Source: Actinomadura physcomitrii (GTDB lineage: Bacteria; Actinomycetota; Actinomycetes; Streptosporangiales; Streptosporangiaceae). Taken from it: 64,000 bases of DNA. The position numbers were made by a program, and so were the translations under genes. Location of the stretch: the NCBI RefSeq assembly GCF_008923205.2, contig NZ_WBMS02000012.1:161391-225390 (forward strand), in the 5' to 3' direction. The notes beneath the pieces are model-generated. The model saw nothing but the letters and a program-made list of their open reading frames with translations. It was not told the origin of the DNA and ran no database searches. Positions 52,638 to 60,762 of the stretch are shown in pieces (within the stretch, counting starts at the first letter, position 1; the number at the start of each line of letters is the position of its first letter).

Positions 52638-52976
52638 TCAGTCGATGAGGCCCGGGTGGCGTTCGGCCGGCCGGTTGCGCGGGATGCGGTTGCGGCGGCG
52701 CGCCTCTGCCGCCTGCTGCCCGGTGACCTTGGCGTGGTGCCGGCGGCAGAGCAAGACGAGCATCTCCACCCGGTGGTCGTCGGCGGCGCCACGGTGGTGG
52801 ACCTCCAGGCGCTCGGTACTGCCGCACACGGTGTCACCGTCGACCCAGCGGCAGGACTTGTCGCGGCGCTTGACGAACTCGACCCGTGCGTTCCAGTCGG
52901 TTGGTCTGGGTTCGCTGCGCCACATGCGGCCGGACTCTTTGCGTGGCCGCGGGTTGTCTTGGATCTTGCGTGGCAT
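52638..52976 (-). CDS. HNH endonuclease
   Basis: The 112-residue product is a compact HNH nuclease: CRWVDGDTVCG supplies the first cysteines, LEVHHRGAADDHRVEMLVLLCRRHH-type sequence the catalytic His and the remaining zinc ligands, followed by KVTGQQAAEARRR. Nucleases like this are common in phages and mobile elements. Here it may nick for transfer or replication, or be a homing or defence function. A 200-base gap to the primase gene holds nothing recognisable. Confidence 0.85.
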   Translation of the reverse strand: MPRKIQDNPRPRKESGRMWRSEPRPTDWNARVEFVKRRDKSCRWVDGDTVCGSTERLEVHHRGAADDHRVEMLVLLCRRHHAKVTGQQAAEARRRNRIPRNRPAERHPGLID

Positions 52977-52979
52977 TGG

Positions 52980-53357
52980 TTACACCTCCAACTCGTCGAA
53001 CACGTGCGCGTCGTCCTGGAGTCGCACCGTGACGAGGGTCCCGGCTGTGAAGTCCGCGGCGATGTCGGCGAGCATGGATGCTTCGTGTTCGGCGTCGGCG
53101 CGGTTCCATCCCCAGCAGTCGACGAGGAATCCGGCGTGCGCGTCGATGTACTGTGCGCGGGTCATGTCTGTGTCGGTGACCAGGGCTAGCGTGGTGCCTT
53201 TGCGGCTGGTCATCCCTGCTAGGGACCGTTCGCATCCGCAGGCGCCTTCCTGTCCGGCGGAGCATACGAACGGCCGGTAGAGGAGTTCGCCGGGGATGGT
53301 GGCGACGAACCCGCCGTCTCTCGGGTCGTCAGTGTCAGGAGCGGCGAGGACGAGCAC
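52980..53357 (-). CDS. DUF7715-like hypothetical protein
   Basis: The 125-residue product has VLVLAAPDT at the start, FVCSAGQEGACGCERSLAGMTSRKGTT with a Cys cluster in the middle, and a C-terminal helical part (DMTRAQYIDAHAGFLVDCWGW). The CGCxRSLxGxxSRK pattern recalls an actinobacterial family of unknown function (DUF7715, from memory). GTG 53357 is set by GGAGG seven bases upstream. It sits between two other operon genes with gaps under five bases. Confidence 0.65.
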   Translation of the reverse strand: MLVLAAPDTDDPRDGGFVATIPGELLYRPFVCSAGQEGACGCERSLAGMTSRKGTTLALVTDTDMTRAQYIDAHAGFLVDCWGWNRADAEHEASMLADIAADFTAGTLVTVRLQDDAHVFDELEV

Positions 53358-53361
53358 GGTG

Positions 53362-53739
53362 TCACCTCCGAGCGGATCGTCGCTGCGGTCCGCGTTCGGT
53401 CTGCCGCTGCTGGAGTTCTTCGAAGTCGTCGCGGGACAGCCGGCGTTCACGGGCCCACTGGTCTTGAGCCTGCCGGAACTGCTCGCGCTTGCGGAGCGCG
53501 TCCACGGTGAACCCGACGTTGTCCGGGGCGCGGCCCGGCCAGTCGCCGTCCCGGAACGTCATCAGCCGCGCGGGAATGGTGATCGCGGCGGCGGCCCGCT
53601 CAACGCGTTCGTACGCCGCGGCGTACACCTCGGGTGACACGGTGCCGAACTTGCGGACCATCTCTTGGACGGTGCCGAGCTGCTGCTTGGCATCGAGCCA
53701 TTCGAGCGCGGCCGGGTAGTCGTCAGGCTTGGGTTTCAC
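53362..53739 (-). CDS. Hypothetical helical protein
   Basis: The 125-residue product is largely helical and charged (ALEWLDAKQQLGTVQEMVRKFG, RKREQFRQAQDQWARERRLSRDDFEELQQRQTERG in outline) with a basic end RSARR. I recognise no domain. A purine-rich GAGGAGATG precedes the ATG. Its neighbours suggest a replication or maintenance accessory role, not more. Confidence 0.6.
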   Translation of the reverse strand: MKPKPDDYPAALEWLDAKQQLGTVQEMVRKFGTVSPEVYAAAYERVERAAAAITIPARLMTFRDGDWPGRAPDNVGFTVDALRKREQFRQAQDQWARERRLSRDDFEELQQRQTERGPQRRSARR

Positions 53740-53757
53740 GTCATCTCCTCACTGGGG

Positions 53758-53802
53758 GTGGGGACGGCCGGCCCCGTGGCCCTGAAGCCCGGCCGTCCCC
53801 AC
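53758..53802 (-). terminator. Terminator within the minus-strand operon
   Basis: GTGGGGACGGCCGG and CCGGCCGTCCCCAC form a perfect 14-bp stem with a 17-base loop. It follows the 53890-54540 gene and precedes the 53362-53739 gene, so it divides the replication operon into two units. Confidence 0.75.
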
Positions 53803-53889
53803 GCGTGGTGACCGCGACACGGTGAGGGGAAGGAGGTCGAACCCTCACCGTGCCCGCCTCCTCTCGGTGACCTAATCCGAGCTGTCATG

Positions 53890-54540
53890 TCAGTAGCGGG
53901 TGCGGAACCAGCGTTCCGGGTCGTCCTCGATCTGCTGGTTCGGGGTGATGCGCAGGTATCCGACGCCGGCGGCGCGGGCACCCGCGTACGCGGCGGACCC
54001 GATCAACATCCCGGGTTCGATCGGCTGGATACGGCGTTCGTCGACGAACACCGAGTCTCCGGTGCCCATGCCGGCGCGGGCCCATCCGAGCCCGGCGTGT
54101 TCGGGTTCGGGGCCGGTCTTGGGGGTGCGTTCGGGGACGCCGTTGCGGTGCATGTCCCGCTGCCATCGGGGGATGTTGCGGTGCCGTCCGTGGCAGCGTG
54201 CGACGAGGCGGGCGACGGCATCGCGGACGTCCTGCCATTCCTTGAGCGCCTCGTCGGCGGTGCCGGTCTCAGTGATGATTTCGGCGCGGAGTTCGGCGAG
54301 GGTGCGGTGCCGTGCGTCGCGTTCCGCGGCCTGGACGGTGAGGGCGGCGGCCTGGACCTTGAGTTCGGCGTGCTCGACTGCGAGCGCGGCGTCTCCGTAG
54401 TCGCGGGGGGACACGTCATCGTCGCCGGCGAGGATGCGGTCTTTGAACGACTCCAGCTCGGCGGCGGCCTCGTCGCGGGCCCGCTGCGCGGCTGTCAGCG
54501 CGTCCCTAGCGTCCTGGACGGGGTCTGTCTTCGTTGCCAC
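53890..54540 (-). CDS. Hypothetical coiled-coil protein
   Basis: The 216-residue product starts with an Ala/Glu-rich coiled coil (ARDALTAAQRARDEAAAELESF; VEHAELKVQAAALTVQAAERD) over the first 100 residues. The rest is alpha/beta with RIQPIEPGMLIGSAAYAGARAAGVGYLRI. No family is recognised. GTG start at 54540; it overlaps the HTH gene by 35 bases, so it is translated with it. Confidence 0.65.
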   Translation of the reverse strand: MATKTDPVQDARDALTAAQRARDEAAAELESFKDRILAGDDDVSPRDYGDAALAVEHAELKVQAAALTVQAAERDARHRTLAELRAEIITETGTADEALKEWQDVRDAVARLVARCHGRHRNIPRWQRDMHRNGVPERTPKTGPEPEHAGLGWARAGMGTGDSVFVDERRIQPIEPGMLIGSAAYAGARAAGVGYLRITPNQQIEDDPERWFRTRY

Positions 54541-54910
54541 CCGTGCGCCTCCTGCGCGTCGCCCACGCGGCTATCTCACCGATGGGGATGAGCCAGTCAT
54601 GTCCGGGCCGGGTGGCGGTGAGGCGGCCGTCAGCGCAGGCTCGGCGCACGGTGACCGGCTGGACTCCGAGGAGTTCCGCGGCTTCCCGTGCTGTGACCAA
54701 CTGTCCGGCCTGTGGCTGGTCGACGGCGAATCTTGTAGCGGTATCGCTACCGGTGCGTTGGGCGAGTCTCCACTGTGTGGCGAGGTTCTCGACGGCGAGG
54801 AGCTCGGCGTACACCTCCGGGTTGTGGAGGTAGCGCAGGCGCAGTGCCCGGCCGGCGGCTTCGTCGAGGAGCGCCAGGACGCGGGCACTGACCCCCGGAG
54901 CGTCGGTCAC
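54506..54910 (-). CDS. Helix-turn-helix (excisionase-type) DNA-binding protein
   Basis: The 134-residue product has an N-terminal helical part and a C-terminal HTH_17 domain (LVTAREAAELLGVQPVTVRRACADGRLTATRPGHDWLI, abbreviated), as in Xis and BldC-like proteins. It begins with GTG overlapping the ParB-like stop. It could be a second recombination directionality factor or an operon regulator. Confidence 0.78.
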   Translation of the reverse strand: MTDAPGVSARVLALLDEAAGRALRLRYLHNPEVYAELLAVENLATQWRLAQRTGSDTATRFAVDQPQAGQLVTAREAAELLGVQPVTVRRACADGRLTATRPGHDWLIPIGEIAAWATRRRRTGGNEDRPRPGR

Positions 54911-55848
54911 TCTTTGACACCACCCGCCACCACGTTCATCACCTGAGCCACCCGGGCCATTTCCTCGTCAGAGTCAGGGATCGGCCACCATGCCGCGGCT
55001 TCCACCAGCCCTAGCGCGATCTGACCTTTCAACGCCTCGCACATCGCGGGTCGCAGCGGCGCGCTGACGTCTGCGTTCCACAGCGTCACCGTGATGTCGG
55101 CGAGGCGTTCGCCGGGGAAAAGCCAGTCTTCGACGCCGCGGTTCTCTCGCGCTTCGGCGCATTCCTGGAGCGACAGCTTCGCCACCGACACCAGCCATGG
55201 CGCCATCAATTCCCACACGTCAGGGTGCGCGTTGAGGGCGTACAGGCGGGAAGCGACGGCAGCGAACCACAGTAGGTTCGGGGAGTTGTGGTCCGCCCAC
55301 GCGAGGATCTCGTCACAGAGGTGCAGCGGCAGCGCCCATATCTCCCGCTGCTCGTCGTCCTGGGCTTTGTCGTACCGGCTGATGATCGCGCCGATGAGCA
55401 TCTCCGCGAGGTCCTGCTCCGTTGGGCTTTCGTGCCCGACCGGCGCCGGGTGGGGAATTTCCCCACGCAGTTCCCTGCGGACCGACCCGACGGTCTTGTG
55501 GTCGCAGCCGAGCAGACGCGCGATCGCACGGTCTGACCGGTCCGGGTCCGCCGTGATCTCGTCGGCGATGAGTTGCCGCTTCTGCTCTCGGGTGAGGTGC
55601 CGGCGGGCGAGGTTGTACATGCGTGCGAGCGAGCGCGCTTCGTCGTCGTCGCGGACCTGGACGATGTCGACGCGGTATGTGATGCCCAACTCGTCGGCGA
55701 TCTGCTGGCGGTGGTGTCCGTCGAGGGTGTTGCCGTGCTGGTCCTTTACGACGGGGACCATGACGCCGCGCTCCCGGATGTCGTCGCGAAGCGCGCTGTA
55801 CTCCTCGGCCGTCAGCGGCGGCATGAGTTGGTACGGCTGGTCATTCAC
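54907..55848 (-). CDS. ParB-like nuclease-domain protein
   Basis: The 313-residue product has an N-terminal ParB/Srx domain (LTAEEYSALRDDIRERGVMVPVVKDQHGNTLDGHHR, abbreviated, with the GHHRQQIA loop). A helical DNA-binding part follows (LTREQKRQLIADEI; RAIARLLGCDHKTVGSVRREL), and a long helical C-terminus. No ParA is encoded, so it is more likely a regulator or replication accessory than a partition protein. GTG 55848 has GAGGA upstream and overlaps the preceding stop. Confidence 0.82.
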   Translation of the reverse strand: MNDQPYQLMPPLTAEEYSALRDDIRERGVMVPVVKDQHGNTLDGHHRQQIADELGITYRVDIVQVRDDDEARSLARMYNLARRHLTREQKRQLIADEITADPDRSDRAIARLLGCDHKTVGSVRRELRGEIPHPAPVGHESPTEQDLAEMLIGAIISRYDKAQDDEQREIWALPLHLCDEILAWADHNSPNLLWFAAVASRLYALNAHPDVWELMAPWLVSVAKLSLQECAEARENRGVEDWLFPGERLADITVTLWNADVSAPLRPAMCEALKGQIALGLVEAAAWWPIPDSDEEMARVAQVMNVVAGGVKE

Positions 55849-56146
55849 TGGGGCATTCCTCGGTTTCCGTCCTGGTCGTTTCCGGCTTGTGGTCCGGCGC
55901 CCAATTTGGGCTCGGCAAGTTGCCGCCGGCGGCACCCTGGCCGTGCCCTTGAAACGGGTCACGGGGCGTTTCCTGCTCGGTTCTGGCGAGCTTGTTGCGG
56001 TGCCGTGCGGCGAGGCCGTGGGCGCGGCGCTGGTGGAGCTCGACGAGGCGCCGGCGGCGGCCGTCACGGCGGTCCCGGTTCGTCTGCAGTCGCTCGGCGA
56101 GGCGCTCCTCAACGGCGGCGCGCATGTCGTCGTCCATGCGGCTCAT
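55841..56146 (-). CDS. Small basic hypothetical protein
   Basis: The 101-residue product is highly charged (MDDDMRAAVEERLAERLQTNRDRRDGRRRRLVEL, abbreviated), with a Pro-rich tail. Its ATG overlaps the helicase stop and its end overlaps the ParB-like gene. It may bind nucleic acid through its Arg-rich helix. No family is recognised. Confidence 0.6.
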   Translation of the reverse strand: MSRMDDDMRAAVEERLAERLQTNRDRRDGRRRRLVELHQRRAHGLAARHRNKLARTEQETPRDPFQGHGQGAAGGNLPSPNWAPDHKPETTRTETEECPSE

Positions 56147-57981
56147 GCCGCGCCGCCTTCCTCGATCCCGAGCGCGGCCCACCGGGCGCGAGGCGTCATC
56201 TTCCGGGCGTGCGGCAGGCAGAAGGCGCCGTGCTCGTACCGGTGCGCGGGCTCGTCGCAGCCGGTCATCTCGCAGACGTCACCCGAGAGTTGGTCCCGCA
56301 ATAGAGAGGATCGCGTCTCAAGCGACTCACGCGGCTCAGAATCGGGCTCCGGGGCCGCTGTGAGTCGCGGTGAGTCGCTTGAGTCGCGGTCTTCCTTATT
56401 GTGGGCGTCACTTTCGGTGGAGTCCTTCAGCTTGATCCCCGAGTACGTACGGACCTGCTTCCCATCGACCCGCGGTCGGATCATGCGCACCTGCGGCGCC
56501 ACCGCCTGCAAGTTGCGGCCGAAGATCTGCTTGGACCCGGCGCTCCCACGGCCGTTGTCCTCGCACCACTCCTTCCACGCGGCCCAGATCTCATCGACGG
56601 TGACCTGATGTTCGGCGCCTGTGTCGCAGCAGTCCCGGACGAACGCGCTCGTCGGCGAGGCGATGTCCTTCATCGCGGTCACCGACTCCACCGACGACCG
56701 CGGCTCGGTCAACCGCCCCTGCTCGGTCAGCCGGTCCAGGCCGTCAAGCGCCCAGTTGAGGATCCCGCCGAGTTCGCCGTTCAGCTTCCCTTCGAGCTCG
56801 GTGTCTTCGTTGTGGAGCCACGACCGGGTCATGGTCAGCACGATGAACCGGTGGGCGATGACGCCGGACGCGTCACCGAACTGGGGCATGACGTTGGACA
56901 GGATCAGGAAGCGGGTCGGGAGCCGCCCGGTCCACGCCTGCTTGTACTTGCGGTCCACCTCCACGCGGTCTTCGCCGCTGATGGTGAGTAGCCGCTCCAC
57001 CACCTGATTGCCGGTGTTCCCGGCAAGCCGAGCGTCAGAGATGATCGCGAACGGCTTTCCGATGAGCGAGGCCATCCCGAAGTTGGTCGCGAGACTGGCC
57101 ATGGTCGGGCCGGCGACGTTGCCCGCGCCGAGCAGCGCTGTCAACGTCCGGGCGATGGTGCCCTTTCCCGACCGGGACGGCCCCAGCATCATGAAGATCT
57201 TCTGTAGGTGCGTCCGGCCGGACAGCACGTACCCGAAGTACTCCTGAACCGCCCGGATCGATGCGATGGCGTCGGCATCTTCGGCCTTGCCGTGCTCGTC
57301 GTCGCGGCCCGTGGTCGGCCACAACTCCGACAGGAAGTCGAGCCACTGTGTGGGTTCGGGGGCCGCTGGGTCGTAGTCGAACGGGACGCTGACCAGGTTG
57401 AAGTACCCCGGGGTCAGCGGAAGGAGCTTGCGGTCCGACAGCCGGAGAAGGCCGTTCCGGCACGCCACGATGGCGCCGTGCCGCTCCCCGCCCCCGCGGC
57501 CGATCCAGGACGGCGCCTGCACGGATTCGGGCAGGTGGCAGATAGCCGCCATGGCCTCGATCAGGTCGGAGATCTTCCGCTTGTTCGGCGCCCACGGGCG
57601 AATCTCGACCGTGGCGCACTTGTTCTCGCCCCGGCCCTTGTTGACGAGTTGGGCGTACTTCGCGTGCTCCAGCCGCCGGTACAGCGTCGAACGGATCTCC
57701 CGATCCTCGATCTCCGACCAGTGCGTCTTGTCCCACCGCATCCACGCGCCGCACCAGTTGCGCAACGTCGGAAGCCCGTCGTACTGCCAGGACTTCAAGA
57801 TCTCCCGGGCGACCGCCATCGGGTTGGACGGCGCCGGCAAGGTCTCCGGGTCCGGCTCACTGTCGGCCGGCGGCCCGTCGGGCGGCGGCGGCTTTGGGCA
57901 CTCGCAGTGGTCCGGGAGCAGTCCCTTGCACTCCGGGCACTTCGGCGGCTCGTCGACGATGCCGTCTAGGGGGTTCGTCAC
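56143..57981 (-). CDS. SF3 helicase / P4-type primase C-terminal domain protein
   Basis: The 612-residue product has an N-terminal zinc-like CPECKGLLPDHCEC (about 15-28), a D5_N-type region (about 70-240) and a superfamily 3 helicase core. The core shows Walker A GPSRSGKGT (267-275), IISDARLA as Walker B-like and FLILSNVMPQFGDASG as motif C. A C-terminal winged region (EHQVTVDEIWAAWKEW) and another Cys/His cluster (CEMTGCDEPAHRYEHGAFCLPH in outline) follow. It is likely to unwind the element's origin. GTG 57981 overlaps the upstream stop. Confidence 0.88.
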   Translation of the reverse strand: MTNPLDGIVDEPPKCPECKGLLPDHCECPKPPPPDGPPADSEPDPETLPAPSNPMAVAREILKSWQYDGLPTLRNWCGAWMRWDKTHWSEIEDREIRSTLYRRLEHAKYAQLVNKGRGENKCATVEIRPWAPNKRKISDLIEAMAAICHLPESVQAPSWIGRGGGERHGAIVACRNGLLRLSDRKLLPLTPGYFNLVSVPFDYDPAAPEPTQWLDFLSELWPTTGRDDEHGKAEDADAIASIRAVQEYFGYVLSGRTHLQKIFMMLGPSRSGKGTIARTLTALLGAGNVAGPTMASLATNFGMASLIGKPFAIISDARLAGNTGNQVVERLLTISGEDRVEVDRKYKQAWTGRLPTRFLILSNVMPQFGDASGVIAHRFIVLTMTRSWLHNEDTELEGKLNGELGGILNWALDGLDRLTEQGRLTEPRSSVESVTAMKDIASPTSAFVRDCCDTGAEHQVTVDEIWAAWKEWCEDNGRGSAGSKQIFGRNLQAVAPQVRMIRPRVDGKQVRTYSGIKLKDSTESDAHNKEDRDSSDSPRLTAAPEPDSEPRESLETRSSLLRDQLSGDVCEMTGCDEPAHRYEHGAFCLPHARKMTPRARWAALGIEEGGAA

Positions 57982-58463
57982 CTGGTCGTCTCCCACTCCA
58001 CCGGCCCGCCGGTGTACTCCGGACGCTGCGTCGCCTGCAGCTGCGCGAGGTAGCCGCACCGGTCGTTGTCTCGATGCTCCGGGCACCACCGTTTCGGCTG
58101 GTGCTTGTGGCAGCGGACGGCGGCGCGATCGGCGCGGTAGTGCGCCACGTGCCACCCGTCGCAGCCGCCGGGGTGCTGGCACGGCAAGGCGACCTCGAGG
58201 CCCTCCCGGGCCTGGCGGGCGCGGTCAGCCTGCGCCTGGTCGTCGACGACCTTCCGGGCGAGGAGATGCCACTCGCGCGCCATTTCCTCTTCGGCCTGGG
58301 CGCGTCCGACGTCACGGCCGTGGTCGAACATGGCGCGGCAGAGCGCGACGACCGCGTCGGACAGGTCGGCTACGCTGGCGTTGCCGGTGATCCTGGTCGA
58401 ACCCGGTTCTTCTGAGCGGCGCGTTTCCTTGGCGGGGGGCGCGCCGCTCTGCGTTTCGGTCAC
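57978..58463 (-). CDS. Hypothetical protein with Cys/His cluster
   Basis: The 161-residue product has a helical first half (LSDAVVALCRAMFDHGRDVG; coiled RKVVDDQAQADRARQAREG) and a C-terminal cluster of Cys and His (CQHPGGCDGWHVAHY, CHKHQPKRWCPEH, CGYL) that could hold two zinc ions. GTG start overlaps the excisionase stop (GTGA). It lies directly before the helicase and may help load it; this is speculation. Confidence 0.62.
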   Translation of the reverse strand: MTETQSGAPPAKETRRSEEPGSTRITGNASVADLSDAVVALCRAMFDHGRDVGRAQAEEEMAREWHLLARKVVDDQAQADRARQAREGLEVALPCQHPGGCDGWHVAHYRADRAAVRCHKHQPKRWCPEHRDNDRCGYLAQLQATQRPEYTGGPVEWETTR

Positions 58464-58666
58464 GCAGCCTCGCCCCCCGGCCCGATGACGCGCTGGTCCT
58501 CCACGTAAGCGTCAAGGTCGCGAACCGCGACAAGCCGTCGACGACCGATCTTCACGCTGGGGAGCTCGCCGCTCCTGATGAGCTCGTACATCGTGGTACG
58601 GCTGACGCTCAGGGCGTGCCCTGCGTCCGGCCACCACGGGATGAGCTTCCGATCTTCATCGTGCAT
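58460..58666 (-). CDS. Excisionase-type helix-turn-helix protein
   Basis: The 68-residue product is an HTH_17/MerR-like winged helix: DAGHALSVSRTTMYELIRSGELPSVKIGRRRLV, abbreviated, with the typical SGELPxVKIGRRRL turn. Small size, location near int and divergence from the next regulator fit an Xis. ATG 58666 with GGGAG upstream is used; codons upstream are not needed. It also leads the replication operon, so excision and replication would be expressed together. Confidence 0.82.
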   Translation of the reverse strand: MHDEDRKLIPWWPDAGHALSVSRTTMYELIRSGELPSVKIGRRRLVAVRDLDAYVEDQRVIGPGGEAA

Positions 58667-58684
58667 GTCTTCACTCCCGCACAT

Positions 58685-58727
58685 CCCATCGGAGAAGCCG
58701 CACATCGTTTTCGGCTGGGACGATGGG
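58685..58727. promoter_or_regulatory. Inverted repeat CCCATCG...CGATGGG in xis-regulator gap
   Basis: Two perfect 7-base arms (58685-58691 and 58721-58727) with centres about three helical turns apart flank the putative xis promoter in the divergent region. It is a candidate operator for looping or dimer binding. Confidence 0.4.
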
Positions 58728-58795
58728 TCATGGGTAGCACGTCCGTGGAGGTTCGTGCAAGTTCAGACTTCCGCTGATCTACTCAGACAGACCCG

Positions 58796-58824
58796 TTGCG
58801 CGACTCCGAACCTCTGTGTACTTT
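58796..58824 (+). promoter_or_regulatory. Promoter of the regulator-integrase operon
   Basis: TTGCGC (58796-58801), a 17-base spacer and TACTTT (58819-58824) form a good sigma-70-like promoter. Transcription would begin at about 58831, next to the GTG at 58832, so the message is probably leaderless. Confidence 0.6.
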
Positions 58825-58831
58825 GGCGAAC

Positions 58832-59344
58832 GTGAGCGACACGGAGGGAACCCCAACCAGCGGGAACTGGAAGATGCCCAAGTACGAGCCCGGAGCCGAT
58901 GAACTCTGGGACCGACTCGGCGAAGATTGGCAGGCCGTTGATGGGATCCATCCGGGCGCCCGCGTCTACGTGAGGTGGCGGACCGAAGCGGGGGCACGGC
59001 CGGTTGTCACCGGGTTCTGCGCCGCCGGCGACATCACGACGGACGTCCTGCGCGCTGTCCCCGTGAGCCGTCTTGAGAACCTCCGCGTCTTGCTCGACCA
59101 AGCCAGAAGCAAGGACGACTTTTTGGCGGAGTTGGTCCCGCTGACCAGGCACAAGGGCGAGGCGCCCGAAGAGTTCTCGAATCGCGTCGCGTACTACTAC
59201 AGGATCTTTGCTGCGTCGAGTTCCAGTCCCACGAAGGATCTTGCTGAGCACTCGGGAGTACCGTTGCCCACCGTCCGCGGCTGGATCCGCGAGGCTCGTC
59301 TCCGCGGCCTGCTGCCACCCGGCACGAGGGGGAAGGCCGGATGA
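58832..59344 (+). CDS. Hypothetical regulator upstream of integrase
   Basis: The 170-residue product has an alpha/beta N-terminal part (GARVYVRWRTEAGARPVVTGFCAAGDITTDVLRAVP in outline) and a C-terminal helix-turn-helix (SSPTKDLAEHSGVPLPTVRGWIREARLRGLL, abbreviated). It is probably a DNA-binding regulator of int. GTG 58832 sits at the expected transcription start, with no ribosome site. Its stop overlaps the integrase ATG (ATGA). I do not recognise the family. Confidence 0.68.
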   Translation: MSDTEGTPTSGNWKMPKYEPGADELWDRLGEDWQAVDGIHPGARVYVRWRTEAGARPVVTGFCAAGDITTDVLRAVPVSRLENLRVLLDQARSKDDFLAELVPLTRHKGEAPEEFSNRVAYYYRIFAASSSSPTKDLAEHSGVPLPTVRGWIREARLRGLLPPGTRGKAG

Positions 59345-60681
59345 GCGAGCGCAGCGACGGGACGCGGAAGCCCAACGGCCGATCGTCGATCTACTTCAGC
59401 GAGAGCGACGGGAAGTGGCACGGCTGGGTGACGGTAGGGGTCAAGGACGATGGGTCGCCCGACCGCCGGCACCGCACCGGCCGGACAGAGACCGAGGTGA
59501 CGGCGAAGGTTCGGGAGTTGGAGGCCCTGCGGGACGTCGACAAGGTCGACAAGCCGGGCCGTAAGCCGACCGTCGAGGCATGGTTCAAGACGTGCGTCGA
59601 GGACATCTGGCCGCGCGAACTCAGCCCGAACACGCTGCAGTCCTACGGCTCGGACATCCGGAACTGGATCGTCCCGAACCTCGGGAAGCACCGGCTGGAC
59701 CGGCTGCAGGCCGAGCACCTGGACAAGCTGTACACGCGCATGTACGCGGCCGGGAAGGCGTCCTCGCACGTGCTCAAGGTGCACCGCATCATCTCGCGTG
59801 CGCTGACGCTGGCCGTCCGCCGCGACAAGGTCGGCCGGAACGTGGCGACGCTGCTGGACGCGCCGGGGAGCAACGACAGCGAGATTGAGCCGCTGACGCG
59901 GGCGGAAGCGCGCCGCATCCTCGACGCGGCGCAGAACCGCCGGAACGGCACCCGCTGGTCAATCGGTCTAGCGCTCGGGCTCCGCCAGGGCGAGGCTCTG
60001 GGCCTCAAATGGAAGTACGTCGACCTGGACGGCGGGTCCGCGCGCATCTGGTGGCAGCTTGTCCGGCAGAAGTGGCAGCACGGGTGCGACGACGTTGCGG
60101 CGTGCACGGAGGGCAAGCACCGGCGGCCGTGCCCGAAGAACTGCCCGAAAGCCAAGCGCAAGTCGGGCCGGCCTCACCAGTGCGTGCCCGCGGACGCGCC
60201 GCGGCTGTGCCCGAAAGACTGCGACCGGCACGCCTCGACGTGCCCGAAGCGGACCGGCGGGGGCCTGGTCTTCCGCAAGCCGAAGGGTAAGAGCAAGCGG
60301 ACGGTTCCGCTGCCGCCCGAAGTGGTCGAGGTGCTGAAGGCGCACCGGACCGCGCAGAAGCGCGAGAAGCTCGCCGCGGCGAACGTCTGGGAGGATCACG
60401 ACCTTGTGTTCTGTCAGCCGGACGGCCGGCCGATCGACCCGCGGCAGGACTGGTCGGACTGGAAGGACATCCTCGCCGCGGCGGGCGTGCGCGATGCCCG
60501 GGTGCATGACGGCCGCCACACCGCCGGGACGCTGCTGATCGAGATGGGCGTGCACGTGCGGACGGTGCAAGAGATCCTCGGGCACTCCGACGTGCGGACG
60601 ACCGAGCGCTATACCCACGTCGCTACCCCGATGGCCGAGGACGGAATGCAGCGAATCGGCCGTGCGCTGTGGGGGTCCTGA
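59341..60681 (+). CDS. int: Tyrosine recombinase (site-specific integrase)
   Basis: The 446-residue integrase has an N-terminal AP2-like arm-binding domain (IYFSESDGKWHGWVTVG), a core-binding SAM-like domain (about 75-170) and a catalytic domain with R215 (ALGLRQGEALGL), K319, H389-xx-R392 (VHDGRHTAG), H415 and Y424 (LGHSDVRTTERYTHV). Between R215 and H389 lies an unusual insert with eight cysteines (249-301: 249, 255, 264, 268, 281, 290, 294, 301). It acts on the adjacent tRNA-Thr site. All catalytic residues are present. Confidence 0.95.
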   Translation: MSERSDGTRKPNGRSSIYFSESDGKWHGWVTVGVKDDGSPDRRHRTGRTETEVTAKVRELEALRDVDKVDKPGRKPTVEAWFKTCVEDIWPRELSPNTLQSYGSDIRNWIVPNLGKHRLDRLQAEHLDKLYTRMYAAGKASSHVLKVHRIISRALTLAVRRDKVGRNVATLLDAPGSNDSEIEPLTRAEARRILDAAQNRRNGTRWSIGLALGLRQGEALGLKWKYVDLDGGSARIWWQLVRQKWQHGCDDVAACTEGKHRRPCPKNCPKAKRKSGRPHQCVPADAPRLCPKDCDRHASTCPKRTGGGLVFRKPKGKSKRTVPLPPEVVEVLKAHRTAQKREKLAAANVWEDHDLVFCQPDGRPIDPRQDWSDWKDILAAAGVRDARVHDGRHTAGTLLIEMGVHVRTVQEILGHSDVRTTERYTHVATPMAEDGMQRIGRALWGS

Positions 60682-60688
60682 TCATGGC

Positions 60689-60710
60689 AACTGCAACTCG
60701 AATTGCAACC
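60689..60710. repeat. Right arm-type repeat pair
   Basis: AACTGCAACTCG followed by AATTGCAACC matches the left block at 45334-45355 in 20 of 22 positions and in the same orientation. It lies eight bases after the integrase stop and 52 bases from the att core. Confidence 0.65.
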
Positions 60711-60720
60711 GGGACGACTC

Positions 60721-60751
60721 AGGGCGCCTACCCGATTCGGGTAAACGCCCT
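60721..60751 (+). terminator. Terminator of the integrase operon
   Basis: AGGGCG pairs with CGCCCT and an inner ACCCG pairs with CGGGT, separated by small bulges. It lies between int and the tRNA-Thr 3' end and could stop both converging transcripts. Confidence 0.6.
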
Positions 60752-60762
60752 GGTCACCTACC

